From a bacterium (GTDB taxonomy: Bacteria > Vulcanimicrobiota > Vulcanimicrobiia > Vulcanimicrobiales > Vulcanimicrobiaceae): DNA of 43,590 bases. The position numbers were made by a program, and so were the translations under genes. The stretch covers positions 1-43,590 of the forward strand of contig JAJYFM010000011.1 of the NCBI GenBank assembly GCA_021790895.1, read 5' to 3'. The notes below the pieces were generated by a model. The model saw nothing but the letters and a program-made list of their open reading frames with translations, had not been told where the DNA came from and searched no databases. This document shows positions 25,812-34,501 of this stretch, piece by piece; positions within the stretch are counted from its first letter, which is position 1; each line of letters starts with the position of its first letter.

Positions 25812-26651
25812 GTGACTGAAAAAACCCTCGCTTCACCTTTTCATTTTTCCGGCGTCGCACTCCATACGGGCGCGCAGGTAGATGTCGAAGTTGCACCCGC
25901 CGCCGCAGGCGCAGGCATCGCCTTCGTGCGCGACGGGATAGTGATTCCCGCTCTGGCCGAAAACGTCGTCGAAACATCGCGCGCGACGGTACTCGGGATG
26001 AACGGTACGACGGTCTCGACGGTGGAGCACTTGCTCTCGGCGCTTCTCGGCATGCAGATCGGTAATGCGCGGATTGTGATATCGGGTCCGGAGGTACCGG
26101 TCGTCGACGGGAGCGCTCAGTGGTTTGTCGGGCAGATCGAGCGCGTCGGTGTCCGCGATCTCGGCGTGCGACGTGCCGTTGTATCGCTCGAGGAGCCGAT
26201 CGTCGAACGCGACGGCGACCGACTGATTGTCGCGCTTCCCGCGAAACATTTTTCGCTGCGATGTATCGTCGATTTTCCGCACCCGGTCGGCTCGGAGTAT
26301 CTTGCGTTGACGATCGATGAATCGACCTACGCACGCGAGGTCGCAGGGGCGCGCACCTTCGGCTACCTTCACGAAGTTGAAGCGCTCCGCGCGCGCGGGC
26401 TCGCCCAGGGTGGCTCGCTGGAAAACGCGGTCGTATTCGGCCCGGACGGTCCATTACAGACACTCCGCTGGTCGAACGAAGTCGTCCGCCATAAAATGCT
26501 TGATTTGATCGGCGATCTCGCCCTCGTCGGCGCTTGGCCGCAGTGTGAGATCGTTGCCGTGAAGAGCGGGCACGCGCTGCACGCTCGTATGTCGTCGCGC
26601 TTGCGCGAACGATTGCTCTCTCAGCCGCTCTCGGAGGTCTCTTCATCGTGA
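25812..26651 (+). CDS. lpxC: UDP-3-O-acyl-N-acetylglucosamine deacetylase LpxC
   Basis: The product has 279 residues. LpxC is the zinc-dependent committed deacetylase of lipid A synthesis. Zinc ligands are visible at His73 (STVEHLLSAL), His227 and Asp231 (HKMLDLIGDLAL), and the catalytic His254 lies in SGHALHARM. FSGVALHTG is the N-terminal hallmark. The product is somewhat shorter than E. coli LpxC (305) because the C-terminal tail is short. The start is GTG 25812. In many bacteria fabZ is fused to or next to lpxC; here fabZ overlaps its stop (GTGA). Confidence 0.96.
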   Translation: MTEKTLASPFHFSGVALHTGAQVDVEVAPAAAGAGIAFVRDGIVIPALAENVVETSRATVLGMNGTTVSTVEHLLSALLGMQIGNARIVISGPEVPVVDGSAQWFVGQIERVGVRDLGVRRAVVSLEEPIVERDGDRLIVALPAKHFSLRCIVDFPHPVGSEYLALTIDESTYAREVAGARTFGYLHEVEALRARGLAQGGSLENAVVFGPDGPLQTLRWSNEVVRHKMLDLIGDLALVGAWPQCEIVAVKSGHALHARMSSRLRERLLSQPLSEVSSS

Positions 26652-27124
26652 AAAACGAGATGGACATTCGGCAGATTCTCGAAATTTTGCCGCATCGCTT
26701 CCCGCTGCTCTTGATCGACCGCATCCTCGAACTCGAACCGATGGTGCGCGCGCGTGGCTACAAGAACGTCACGTTCAACGAGCCCGTTTTCACCGGACAT
26801 TTTCCGAGCAATCCGTTGCTGCCCGGCGTCTATATGCTCGAGGCGATGGCGCAACTTGGTGGATGCGTGGTGATGGAGCCCGGCGAATTCGCTCGCAAAA
26901 CGCCCTATCTCGCCGGAATCGACCATGCGAAATTTCGTCGTCCCGTCATACCCGGAGATCGTTTGATGATGGAGGTGCGCTTAACGCGTCATCGTCGAAA
27001 CATCGGTTGGGTCGAAGCCGAGGCCAGCGTCGACGGCGAGTACGTCTGCTCCGCGGAGCTGATGTTCTCCATCGCTCCGGATCCCCGCGTTTACGGTGCC
27101 GAAGCATCGGTTCTAACGGCGTAG
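26648..27124 (+). CDS. fabZ: 3-hydroxyacyl-[acyl-carrier-protein] dehydratase FabZ
   Basis: The product has 158 residues. FabZ dehydrates 3-hydroxyacyl-ACP in fatty acid elongation and competes with LpxA for hydroxyacyl-ACP. The hot-dog fold shows catalytic His16 in ILPHRFPLLLIDRI and Glu65 in LPGVYMLEAMAQLGG. FNEPVFTGHFPSNPLLPG is fully typical. GTG 26648 overlaps the lpxC stop; ATG 26660 is an alternative start. Position between lpxC and lpxA is the classic arrangement. Confidence 0.96.
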   Translation: MKNEMDIRQILEILPHRFPLLLIDRILELEPMVRARGYKNVTFNEPVFTGHFPSNPLLPGVYMLEAMAQLGGCVVMEPGEFARKTPYLAGIDHAKFRRPVIPGDRLMMEVRLTRHRRNIGWVEAEASVDGEYVCSAELMFSIAPDPRVYGAEASVLTA

Positions 27125-27130
27125 GATACC

Positions 27131-27907
27131 ATGATCCACCCTACCGCTATCGTTCACCCCGAAGCGCGCGTCGGCCGAAGCGCAGAGATCGGTCCGTATT
27201 GCGTGGTCGGAAAGCATGTTTCCATCGGCGAGCGCACGCTGTTGCAAGCGCACGTCGTCATCAACGGTTGGACGACGATCGGCGACGATTGTACGATCTA
27301 TCCGTTCACCACAATCGGAGCTGCATCGCAAGATCGTAAATATCACGGTGAACGCGCATACACGCGCATCGGGCACCGCACGACGATCCGCGAGTACGTC
27401 AGCATCCAACGCGCGACCGGGAGCGAGGAAGTGACGGCGGTCGGGGACGACTGTCTTTTACTGGCGTACGTCCATATCGCGCATAATTGCATCGTCGGAA
27501 ATCATGTGACGATGAGTAACCTCGCGCAACTAGCAGGGCACGTCATCGTGCGCGATCATGTTACGATCGGCGGCATGGCCGGCATTCACCAATTTACACG
27601 CATCGGCGATTATGCGATGCTCGGTGGCGCAAGCAAAGTAACAAAAGATGTTCCGCCCTTTCTTTTGGTGGAGGGCAATCCGGCTGAGGTGTACGGGCTT
27701 AATAGCGTCGGGTTACGACGCGCGCAATTTTCCGTCGAAGATCGCAACGAGCTTCGGGCCTTCCACGATTTGCTCTATAAAGCGAATTTGAACGTTTCAC
27801 AGGCCGTCGAAAAAATGAAAGAACGCGTTTCGACCGACGCTGGGCGCACCTTCGTTGCTTTCTTGGAGGAGCCGCCACACGATTCGAGTCGCGGCATCCT
27901 CAAATAA
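27131..27907 (+). CDS. lpxA: UDP-N-acetylglucosamine acyltransferase LpxA
   Basis: The product has 258 residues, the family length. LpxA transfers a 3-hydroxyacyl chain to the 3-OH of UDP-GlcNAc, the first lipid A step. The beta-helix begins MIHPTAIVHPEARVGRSAEI. The catalytic His is near residue 118 in AYVHIAHNCIVGNHV. GGMAGIHQFTRIGDYAMLGG forms part of the acyl-binding groove. The C-terminal helical domain includes GLNSVGLRRAQFS. ATG 27131 lies 6 bp after fabZ. Confidence 0.96.
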   Translation: MIHPTAIVHPEARVGRSAEIGPYCVVGKHVSIGERTLLQAHVVINGWTTIGDDCTIYPFTTIGAASQDRKYHGERAYTRIGHRTTIREYVSIQRATGSEEVTAVGDDCLLLAYVHIAHNCIVGNHVTMSNLAQLAGHVIVRDHVTIGGMAGIHQFTRIGDYAMLGGASKVTKDVPPFLLVEGNPAEVYGLNSVGLRRAQFSVEDRNELRAFHDLLYKANLNVSQAVEKMKERVSTDAGRTFVAFLEEPPHDSSRGILK

Positions 27908-27916
27908 GAGGGGACG

Positions 27917-29035
27917 GTGATTTCACCGCGACGGATTTTTTTCTCGACCGGTGAGCCGTCGGGGGAGCTCGCTGCACTCGCGTTGGGTGAAGCGATGCGC
28001 GCAGCGGATCCCGCGCTGCGTTTTTCCGGAATCGGCGCCGAGGGAATGCGCGCTGCAGGCTGGGATCTCTATGCCGACCACACCGGCTGGGCGAGCCTCG
28101 GGCCGCTCGCCGCGATTCCGCGCATTCCGAAGTTGTTGCGCGAGATGTGGAAATGCGCGCGCGATCTCGCGGCCGCGCCGCCGGATCTCGTCGTGCTCAT
28201 CGATTTCGGTGCCTTCAACGTGCGCTTGGCGAAAGAGCTGCGCGATAAATATCGTTACGTCGGGCCGATCCTCTATCTTTTTCCGCCGGGGGCGTGGCTC
28301 GACGATCCGGGGCCGGCGCGTGCGGTTGCGGCGCGGGCGCTTCCGCTCACCGGATTTGCGCACCAGGCGGAGTTCTATCGTTCGCTGCACCTGCCGATTG
28401 CGTTCTTCGGCCACCCGCTTGCGCCGCGCATCGCCGCGCGCCCGCAACGGGCTGCCCCGCCAAGCGACGGCGGCACGCTCGCGTTGCTGCCCGGGAGCCG
28501 AGGCGACGAAATCGCACGGCTCGCTCCCCCTTTACGTGAGGCGCTCGCGTTGGTTCGGCGTACTCGGCCACAGGTTCGGGCCCGTGTCGGTGCCGCCGAC
28601 GCAACGGCGCGAACGATCCTCGAGCGCGTGTTCCGCGACGTCGCGGAGACTGAAATCTGCGATGGGTTGCAAGCGGCGATCCGCGATGTCGATGCCGCAT
28701 GGGTCGCATCGGGTACCGCGGTTTTGGAGACGACGCTGAGCAACGTGCCGACGATCGCCCTTTATGCAATCACGCCGTTGCTCGCCGCGCATGCGCGTCG
28801 CCTCATGCGGCGTCCGTACATCACGTTACCGAATTTGATTCTTGACCGCGAAGCGATTCCGGAGTTGCTGCAAGAGCGAGCGACGCCGGCGGAGCTCGCC
28901 GCCGCGATGGAGCGCATTTTGCGCGCACCCGAGGAATGGTATCGTTCGGTCGGTGCTCTTCGCGACGCTCTCGGTCCCGCTGATGCACTCGATCGTTGCG
29001 CGTACTACGCCCTCACGGTTGCTAGGGCCCGATGA
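27917..29035 (+). CDS. lpxB: Lipid-A-disaccharide synthase LpxB
   Basis: The product has 372 residues. LpxB joins lipid X to UDP-2,3-diacylglucosamine to form the disaccharide core. The N-terminus IFFSTGEPSGELAALALGEA matches the family start. GIGAEGMRAAGWDL, VVLIDFGAFNVRLA and LYLFPPGAWLDD (family form YYISPQVWAW) follow. LLPGSRGDEIARLAP and AAWVASGTAVLET are GT19 signatures. The start is GTG 27917, with GAGGGG 6 nt upstream. Its stop overlaps the ATG of the metallophosphoesterase, so the two are co-translated. Confidence 0.92.
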   Translation: MISPRRIFFSTGEPSGELAALALGEAMRAADPALRFSGIGAEGMRAAGWDLYADHTGWASLGPLAAIPRIPKLLREMWKCARDLAAAPPDLVVLIDFGAFNVRLAKELRDKYRYVGPILYLFPPGAWLDDPGPARAVAARALPLTGFAHQAEFYRSLHLPIAFFGHPLAPRIAARPQRAAPPSDGGTLALLPGSRGDEIARLAPPLREALALVRRTRPQVRARVGAADATARTILERVFRDVAETEICDGLQAAIRDVDAAWVASGTAVLETTLSNVPTIALYAITPLLAAHARRLMRRPYITLPNLILDREAIPELLQERATPAELAAAMERILRAPEEWYRSVGALRDALGPADALDRCAYYALTVARAR

Positions 29036-29760
29036 TGCGCATCTATCATACCTCCGATATGCACGACCGACGCGGATTTGCGCCTCGGCTTGCTACATTG
29101 CGTGAGCGCGCACCCGGGCTGTTGCTCGACTGCGGCGATTCGCTGCGCGGCAGCCAAACGATCTACCGCCGCGACGAACCGATCATCGCCGAGATCGACG
29201 CGGCCGGATACGATTTGCAAGCAATGGGAAATCGCGAGTTCCACTATCTCTTCGGAGTGGTTCAAGCGCGCGCCGCGATGATGAAACACCCGCTTCTCTG
29301 CAGCAATCTCGTCGATACTAAGGGGCGCACTCTTCCCTTCCGCACCGAAATGGTGCTGCCGTTGGAGCGACCGACGCATTTTCTCGGGCTACTCGTCACG
29401 CAATACCCGGCGGGCAGCCCGTGGGAGCGCATTTTCGGTTGGCGGTTCCTCGACCCGATCGACGTCGTGCGGGCATACGCACAACGCCTTCCCGCCGGGG
29501 AGTCGCTCGTCGTCCTCTCGCATCTTGGGCTTGCGATGGATCGGCGTTTGGCCGCAGCGGTGGAAAGCATCGACCTGATCCTCGGCGGGCATAGCCACGA
29601 CACGCTGTTTGCACCGGAGTACGTCGGCGAGGTGCCGATCGTCCATGCGGGGCCCTACGCGCGATATGTTTCGCAGACCGACCTCGAGTATGATGCGCGG
29701 TCGCAACGCCTTCGCGTGCGCAGTTTCGAGTTATTGCCGCTCGTCGGCGAGCCGGCATAA
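29032..29760 (+). CDS. Calcineurin-like metallophosphoesterase, candidate LpxH-type UDP-diacylglucosamine hydrolase
   Basis: The product has 242 residues. The five metal-binding blocks are visible: SDMHD (Asp9, His11), DCGDS (Asp36), GNRE (Asn67), VVLSHLGL and GGHSHD. Overall it looks closest to the catalytic domain of 5'-nucleotidases. However, the third block reads GNRE in place of GNHE, as in LpxH, whose GNRDF block also has Arg. Its length is also near that of LpxH (about 240). No signal peptide is seen, so it is cytoplasmic. It overlaps lpxB by 4 bp, exactly where the step between LpxD and LpxB is otherwise missing. LpxH-like function is inferred; a general nucleotidase remains possible. 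Confidence 0.65.
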   Translation: MMRIYHTSDMHDRRGFAPRLATLRERAPGLLLDCGDSLRGSQTIYRRDEPIIAEIDAAGYDLQAMGNREFHYLFGVVQARAAMMKHPLLCSNLVDTKGRTLPFRTEMVLPLERPTHFLGLLVTQYPAGSPWERIFGWRFLDPIDVVRAYAQRLPAGESLVVLSHLGLAMDRRLAAAVESIDLILGGHSHDTLFAPEYVGEVPIVHAGPYARYVSQTDLEYDARSQRLRVRSFELLPLVGEPA

Positions 29761-29761
29761 T

Positions 29762-30907
29762 ATGCGCGTATTACTCGTTAGCAATGGTAACGGCGAAGTA
29801 GCGATCGCGCAGCGCATTGCGATTGCGTTGCACGAACGCATACCGGGGCTGATCCTCGATCATCTTCCGCTCGTCGGCGCGCCGCAATCGACGGCGGAGG
29901 CGACCGTCGTCGGCCCGCACGCGGCGCTACCGAGCGGGGGATTGATTGCGATGTTCAACCTTCGCAATATTTTCAGCGATATCGCCGGAGGGCTCCTGGG
30001 GCTCACGATCCGTCAATTTCGTTTTTTGCGCGCGCAACGTGGGACGTACGATCTTGTAATCGCCGTCGGTGACACGTTCGCGCTCTTTATGGCGCTGCAG
30101 ATGCGTACGCGCGCGATCTTCGTCGGGACGGCAAAGAGCGTGAGTGTCGCTCGATACGGCCCGATGGAGTTGCGAGCGATGCACGCCGCGGAGTACGTAT
30201 TCGTGCGCGACCGTGCGACGGCGGAAGATTGTCGTGCGCGTGGGCTCGAGGCGGTCGATGCGGCCAACGCAATCGTCGATCTTCACGACCGCGATGCGAT
30301 CGTCGATCTCCAACTTGCCGCCGAGGAAGAGCTCGTGCTGCTGCTGCCCGGCAGCCGCGAGGGCGCATACGAAGAAGCGAGCGCGCTTGCAGCGACATTC
30401 GCCGTGGCGCGTGGACGCGGCGCGAATATCGTCGGTGCGCTCTCGGTCGCACCACGCCTCGATGCGCAGCGATTTATCGCGCGGCTCGTCGCCGACGGGT
30501 GGCGCTATAGCGAAAGCGGTGCGGAACCGCATTTCGAGCGCGAGACGGCGCGAATACTGCTCTGGCGTGGAGGCGTCGGCGGGCTCCTCGCGCATGCCGC
30601 GCTCGTCTTTGGGCAGGCCGGCACGGCGAATGAATCCGCGGCAGCTGCGGGCATCGCGGTCGCTGCGATCGACGATGGACGCACGCGCGCGGAGCGGTGG
30701 TATCGCATGCGACAACGCGCGCTACTCGGCGAAGCAATGATGATGCTGCCGAGCGACGCAAACTCCGCGGGTGAGCAACTTGCGGCGCTGCTCGCCGATC
30801 GAGAGCGACGCAAGCGCATGGGTGATATCGGGCGCGAGCGGATGGGCGAACCCGGAGCGGCGCGGCGTATCGCAGAAAGGGCGGCGCGGTGTCTCGGACT
30901 TCAGTAA
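29762..30907 (+). CDS. Second LpxB-like (lipid-A-disaccharide synthase-related) glycosyltransferase
   Basis: The product has 381 residues. ATG 29762 follows the previous stop by 1 bp; a longer in-frame start inside the upstream gene is rejected. MRVLLVSNGNGEVAIAQRIA is the opening of the LpxB-related family known from cyanobacteria and others, and is distinct from true LpxB. VLLLPGSREGAYEEAS and LVFGQAGTANESAAAAGIAV are GT-B donor-domain motifs. The substrate is unknown; linkage to lpxB and a ligase-like gene points to lipid A or another glycolipid. It overlaps the next gene by 19 bp. Confidence 0.75.
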   Translation: MRVLLVSNGNGEVAIAQRIAIALHERIPGLILDHLPLVGAPQSTAEATVVGPHAALPSGGLIAMFNLRNIFSDIAGGLLGLTIRQFRFLRAQRGTYDLVIAVGDTFALFMALQMRTRAIFVGTAKSVSVARYGPMELRAMHAAEYVFVRDRATAEDCRARGLEAVDAANAIVDLHDRDAIVDLQLAAEEELVLLLPGSREGAYEEASALAATFAVARGRGANIVGALSVAPRLDAQRFIARLVADGWRYSESGAEPHFERETARILLWRGGVGGLLAHAALVFGQAGTANESAAAAGIAVAAIDDGRTRAERWYRMRQRALLGEAMMMLPSDANSAGEQLAALLADRERRKRMGDIGRERMGEPGAARRIAERAARCLGLQ

Positions 30908-32109
30908 AGCGCGCGCTCGCGATCGTGGCGGCGGCGGCGTTTGCATGTCTGCCGCTCTTTCCGGCCCTTATTACGTTGACGCCGACACGCGTTCCGGGAG
31001 TCTCCATGATTCCGCTCGCCGCTGCGCCGGCAATCCTGGCAGTGGTCGGCGTGCTCGCCGTCATCGCCGGCTCGTTGCTGATGTTTTCGGAACGCGTCGA
31101 ACAACCGATGCTGCCGGTGCTCACGATCTGGCTCGCCGCGGCGCTGTTGTCGGCGCTGCTCGGATTTGCCCCGCTCTACGGCCTCCTCTTCCTCGCGATT
31201 TTTTTACTGGGGATCCTTTGGCACGTCGGAATCAACGCGAGTTATGGCGATTCCGGCGCTCCGGCGATAATTTTCGGCGCGCTTTTGGGAGCGGCAACGC
31301 TTGCCTTCATCGTCGCGATTGCAGCGGTGTTGCTCCATCGGCCGGCGGCGATCTATGCCGCCCAACATGGGCGCGCGGTGGGGAGCTTTATTCTTCCGGG
31401 CGAACTCGCCGGCTACGTGCTAGTCATCGTTCCAATCGCTCTCGCCGTCGCCTCGCTCGCGCGCCAACCCTGGCTGCGCGCGCTTGCTGCATGCGCGGCG
31501 CTCTCCGGCGTTCTTGCGCTGGCGTTGAGCTTTTCGCGAACCGGGTGGGTCGCCGCTGGCTGTGCCGGCATCGCCTATCTCGTGATCGTCGTTCGCGACC
31601 GTCGCAAACAGATTCAAATCGGCGTTACCATCGCAGCCGTAACCGCTCTCGCCGTCGCACTCGCATTCAACGTGCATCACGACCCGAGCGAAAATTTCAC
31701 GCGCCTCTCGATTTGGAAGACGGCGTTGGGAATGGTGCGTCGGTTTCCGCTCACGGGAACCGGGCCGTTTTCCTTCAGTCTGCTTTACGCACATCTCCGA
31801 CTTCCTGACGGCGATGCGGTCGCCTACCACGCGCACGATATCTATCTCACGCTGCTCGCCGAAACGGGCATCGTCGGGTTACTGGCGATGCTTGCGGCAT
31901 GGCTGCGCTTCGGCCGGGAGTGGGCCCGTCGCTTTGCCGTCGCCGATGCGCGCGCGCGCATTCTCTCCGGCGCAATCGTTGCCGGACTCATTGGGACGCT
32001 GGTGCAGGGGCTCATCGATACCTCGACGCTCGTGCTCTTCGGGCTTTGGCTACCGACGATGGCGCTTGCGTTGGCGAGCGCTCGTTACGGCTTGGGTGAA
32101 TCCGCATGA
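30889..32109 (+). CDS. O-antigen ligase/polymerase-like membrane protein (WaaL/Wzy_C family)
   Basis: The product has 406 residues with about 11-12 hydrophobic segments. ALSFSRTGWVAAGCAGIAYL and the periplasmic-loop motif HAHDIYLTLLAETGIVGLLA match the Wzy_C/O-antigen ligase signature (H-N-x-Y-L...E-x-G-x-x-G). Such proteins transfer polymerised glycan from undecaprenyl pyrophosphate to lipid A core in the inner membrane, outer face. GTG 30889 lies inside the previous gene. The stop overlaps the lptC-like start (ATGA). Ligase versus polymerase cannot be separated by sequence alone. Confidence 0.78.
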   Translation: MSRTSVKRALAIVAAAAFACLPLFPALITLTPTRVPGVSMIPLAAAPAILAVVGVLAVIAGSLLMFSERVEQPMLPVLTIWLAAALLSALLGFAPLYGLLFLAIFLLGILWHVGINASYGDSGAPAIIFGALLGAATLAFIVAIAAVLLHRPAAIYAAQHGRAVGSFILPGELAGYVLVIVPIALAVASLARQPWLRALAACAALSGVLALALSFSRTGWVAAGCAGIAYLVIVVRDRRKQIQIGVTIAAVTALAVALAFNVHHDPSENFTRLSIWKTALGMVRRFPLTGTGPFSFSLLYAHLRLPDGDAVAYHAHDIYLTLLAETGIVGLLAMLAAWLRFGREWARRFAVADARARILSGAIVAGLIGTLVQGLIDTSTLVLFGLWLPTMALALASARYGLGESA

Positions 32110-32642
32110 AGCACGCGTCGCTTTTCCTCGGGCTGCTTGCACTCGCGGCGTGCTCCTCACCGCAACCGCCGCGCAATGCCCCGAGCCCGAGTCCTACGCC
32201 CTCGCCGGGTTTGCCCTCGCTGACCGTGCGAGCGGTCGGTAGCGCGAAACGACCGATTCGCATCGTCCAAATGCGCCGGAATAACACCCGCGAATACGAA
32301 CTGCTCGCGCGGACGATTCACAGTTTAGGCGCGGCAAGCGATGCGCGCGTTGGGCTGACCGATGTCCGGGTCACGTTTACCGGCCGCGACGGCTCGACGC
32401 TCGAGGCGCGTTCTCCGCGCGCGATCGTCGACGAGCGCGACGGGTCGATCGAGCTGACCGGCGGAGTCCGCGCCGAGAACAAGGCCGGCGTACGCCTCAC
32501 CTGTCGAACGTTGACCTATCGACGCGGCGCGCAATCGCTCCATGGGAGCGGTGACGTTCATCTCTACGGCGAACGCGGCATGGACGCGGTCGGCCGGACC
32601 GTTGATGCCGATATCGCGCTCTCCAAGGTGAGAATACAATGA
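32106..32642 (+). CDS. lptC: LptC-like LPS transport component, lipoprotein form
   Basis: The product has 178 residues. LALAACSS is a clean lipobox with Cys16, followed by a Pro/Ser linker (about 18-38). The rest has the LptC/OstA beta-jellyroll pattern: REYELLARTIHS, DVRVTFTGRDGSTLEARSPR, GSIELTGGVRAENKAG, RLTCRTLTYRRGAQ and LHGSGDVHLYGERGMDAVG. LptC normally has one membrane helix and passes LPS from LptBFG to LptA. Here a lipid anchor would replace the helix. The LptB start overlaps its stop. LptA is the alternative, but lptA products are not usually lipoproteins. Confidence 0.75.
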   Translation: MKHASLFLGLLALAACSSPQPPRNAPSPSPTPSPGLPSLTVRAVGSAKRPIRIVQMRRNNTREYELLARTIHSLGAASDARVGLTDVRVTFTGRDGSTLEARSPRAIVDERDGSIELTGGVRAENKAGVRLTCRTLTYRRGAQSLHGSGDVHLYGERGMDAVGRTVDADIALSKVRIQ

Positions 32643-33379
32643 ACGACCGAAAGATCGAATTACGCGGCCTTGTGAAACGCTACGGCGATCGCACGGTCGT
32701 GGATAATGTGAGCGCCGACGTCGGCACCGGCGAAGTCGTCGGCTTGCTCGGCCCGAACGGCGCCGGCAAGACGACGACCTTTTACATGGTGGTCGGTTTG
32801 GTGAAGCCCGATAGCGGTACCGTCGTGCTCGATAACGAGAGCGCGGAAATCGACCTCACGCATGCGCCGATGTACCAGCGCGCGCGCAGCGGCATCGGCT
32901 ACCTCGCCCAAGAAAACTCCATCTTTCGCAAGCTCTCGGTCGGCGACAACATTCGGCTCATCTGGCAGCAGCGTGGCGTGAGCTTCGAAGAGAGCGAGCG
33001 GCGCCTGATGCCCTTGCTAGAAGAGTTCGGGCTCCAGCGTTTCGTCGACGCACGCGGCGAATCACTCTCCGGCGGGGAGCGTCGCCGCGTCGAAATCGCG
33101 CGCGCGCTCGCCACCGATCCCGCATTTCTTTTGCTCGACGAGCCTTTTACCGGTATCGACCCGATCGCCGTCGCCGACATTCAAGTGATGATCCGCCAGC
33201 TTCGCGATCGCGGACTCGGCATTCTCATTACCGACCATCAGGTGCGCGAGACGCTCGCTATCGTCGACCGTGCGTACATTCTCAATAACGGCAAGATCGA
33301 AGTTGAGGGAAGCGCACAAGAAGTCCTCGATTCGCCGGTCGCACGAAAATTTTATCTCGGCGAAAGTTTTCGTCTGTGA
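32639..33379 (+). CDS. lptB: LPS export ABC transporter ATP-binding protein LptB
   Basis: The product has 246 residues. LptB powers LPS extraction from the inner membrane. Walker A GPNGAGKTTTFYMVVGL, Q-loop YLAQENSIFRKLSV, signature LSGGERRRVEIARAL, Walker B FLLLDEPFTGIDP and H-loop LITDHQVRET are all present and match LptB, including GIGYLAQENSIF. The C-terminus VARKFYLGESFRL is the LptB ending. ATG 32639 overlaps the LptC stop. The LptF/G start overlaps its own stop. Confidence 0.96.
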   Translation: MNDRKIELRGLVKRYGDRTVVDNVSADVGTGEVVGLLGPNGAGKTTTFYMVVGLVKPDSGTVVLDNESAEIDLTHAPMYQRARSGIGYLAQENSIFRKLSVGDNIRLIWQQRGVSFEESERRLMPLLEEFGLQRFVDARGESLSGGERRRVEIARALATDPAFLLLDEPFTGIDPIAVADIQVMIRQLRDRGLGILITDHQVRETLAIVDRAYILNNGKIEVEGSAQEVLDSPVARKFYLGESFRL

Positions 33380-34497
33380 TTCGAACGCTTGCCTGCCGAA
33401 CGATTCTCGACCGCTACGTCCTGCTCGAACTTGCCGGCCCATTTGGCTTTGGGTTATCGGCGTTCACGTTAATTTTCGCCGCGACGCAAATACTCGCCCT
33501 CGGTCGACTCGTCAGCAACGACCATGCGCCGTTGGGCGCGGCGATTGAAATCTTCATATGGCAGCTTCCCGGCATGGTGGTGCTGGTGATTCCGATGGCA
33601 TTGCTTTTAGGGACCCTGCTCGCGATTCAACGGCTCTCCGCCGACAGTGAAATAACCGCGATGAAAGCCGGCGGAATATCCTTCGTGCGAATCGTGAGCG
33701 CGTTGTTGATGGCTGGGCTCGTCATCTCGTTGGTCGACTACATCATTCAGGAAAACGTCGTGCCTTTTGCGGCATCGCAGGTCAATTCGATTGAAGATCG
33801 TGCGATCAGCCATACCAGCGCGTTCAACCAAGATCTCACCGTGTCGGCCCCGCTCCCCGGAGGCGGCCGCCAAGTGACCATCGCAACGGGATACCAACCG
33901 CACTCGCAAGCACTGCTCAATGTCACGCTCGTGCAGTACGATGCGTCGAACGTTCCGGTGCAGATCGTATTTGCCAAACGCGCCGACTTTCAGGCGAATC
34001 GTTGGTTACTCAACGATGTTAGCGCCTATCGCTTCGACGCAAACGGCGTGACCATCTCCGAGCCGCATGTGGCTCAGCAAGAGATTGCCATCGGCGAACA
34101 ACCTGCCGATATCGTCGAACGGCTAACGCACAACGATCCCGACGCCATGAGCCGACGGCAGATCGCGGATCTCATTCGTACCGGTCAGCTCTCCGGAAAC
34201 GGCTTGCGGAAATATCTCGTGGCGTTCCACGAAAAATTGGCGCGACCGTTCGCTTGTTTCGTGTTTGTCCTCATGGCGATTCCCTTCGGCATTCGGGCGT
34301 TGCGCGGCGGGGGCGGAGGGGCGAGCCTCGGCTTCGGCCTCGCGGTTGCGATCGCGTTTATTTATTACGTCGTTCTCACGATCTTTTCGTATTTAGCGGA
34401 AAATTTTATTGCCATTGCTCCGCTGCTCGTATGGATGCCGAACGCGATTTTTACGACGATAGGCTTGCGACGGCTTCTGCGGATCGCGGCGGTCTGA
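33376..34497 (+). CDS. LPS export permease, LptF/LptG family
   Basis: The product has 373 residues. Three membrane segments at the N-terminal side (about 18-38, 55-85, 108-128) and three at the C-terminal side (about 292-372) flank a periplasmic jellyroll domain, the LptF/G layout. ILDRYVLLELAGPFGFGL and RLSADSEITAMKAGGIS are the family N-terminal motifs; the latter precedes the LptB coupling helix. Only one such gene is in the window, although LptF and LptG usually come as a pair. Either the partner lies elsewhere or the permease is a homodimer. GTG 33376 overlaps the lptB stop. Confidence 0.9.
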   Translation: MIRTLACRTILDRYVLLELAGPFGFGLSAFTLIFAATQILALGRLVSNDHAPLGAAIEIFIWQLPGMVVLVIPMALLLGTLLAIQRLSADSEITAMKAGGISFVRIVSALLMAGLVISLVDYIIQENVVPFAASQVNSIEDRAISHTSAFNQDLTVSAPLPGGGRQVTIATGYQPHSQALLNVTLVQYDASNVPVQIVFAKRADFQANRWLLNDVSAYRFDANGVTISEPHVAQQEIAIGEQPADIVERLTHNDPDAMSRRQIADLIRTGQLSGNGLRKYLVAFHEKLARPFACFVFVLMAIPFGIRALRGGGGGASLGFGLAVAIAFIYYVVLTIFSYLAENFIAIAPLLVWMPNAIFTTIGLRRLLRIAAV

Positions 34498-34501
34498 AAC
34501 G

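Noticed and set aside
30771-31808. 345-codon plus-strand frame overlapping the O-antigen-ligase-like gene
   Set aside because: Arg/Ser-rich shadow translation; the overlapping frame has membrane segments and a Wzy_C motif.
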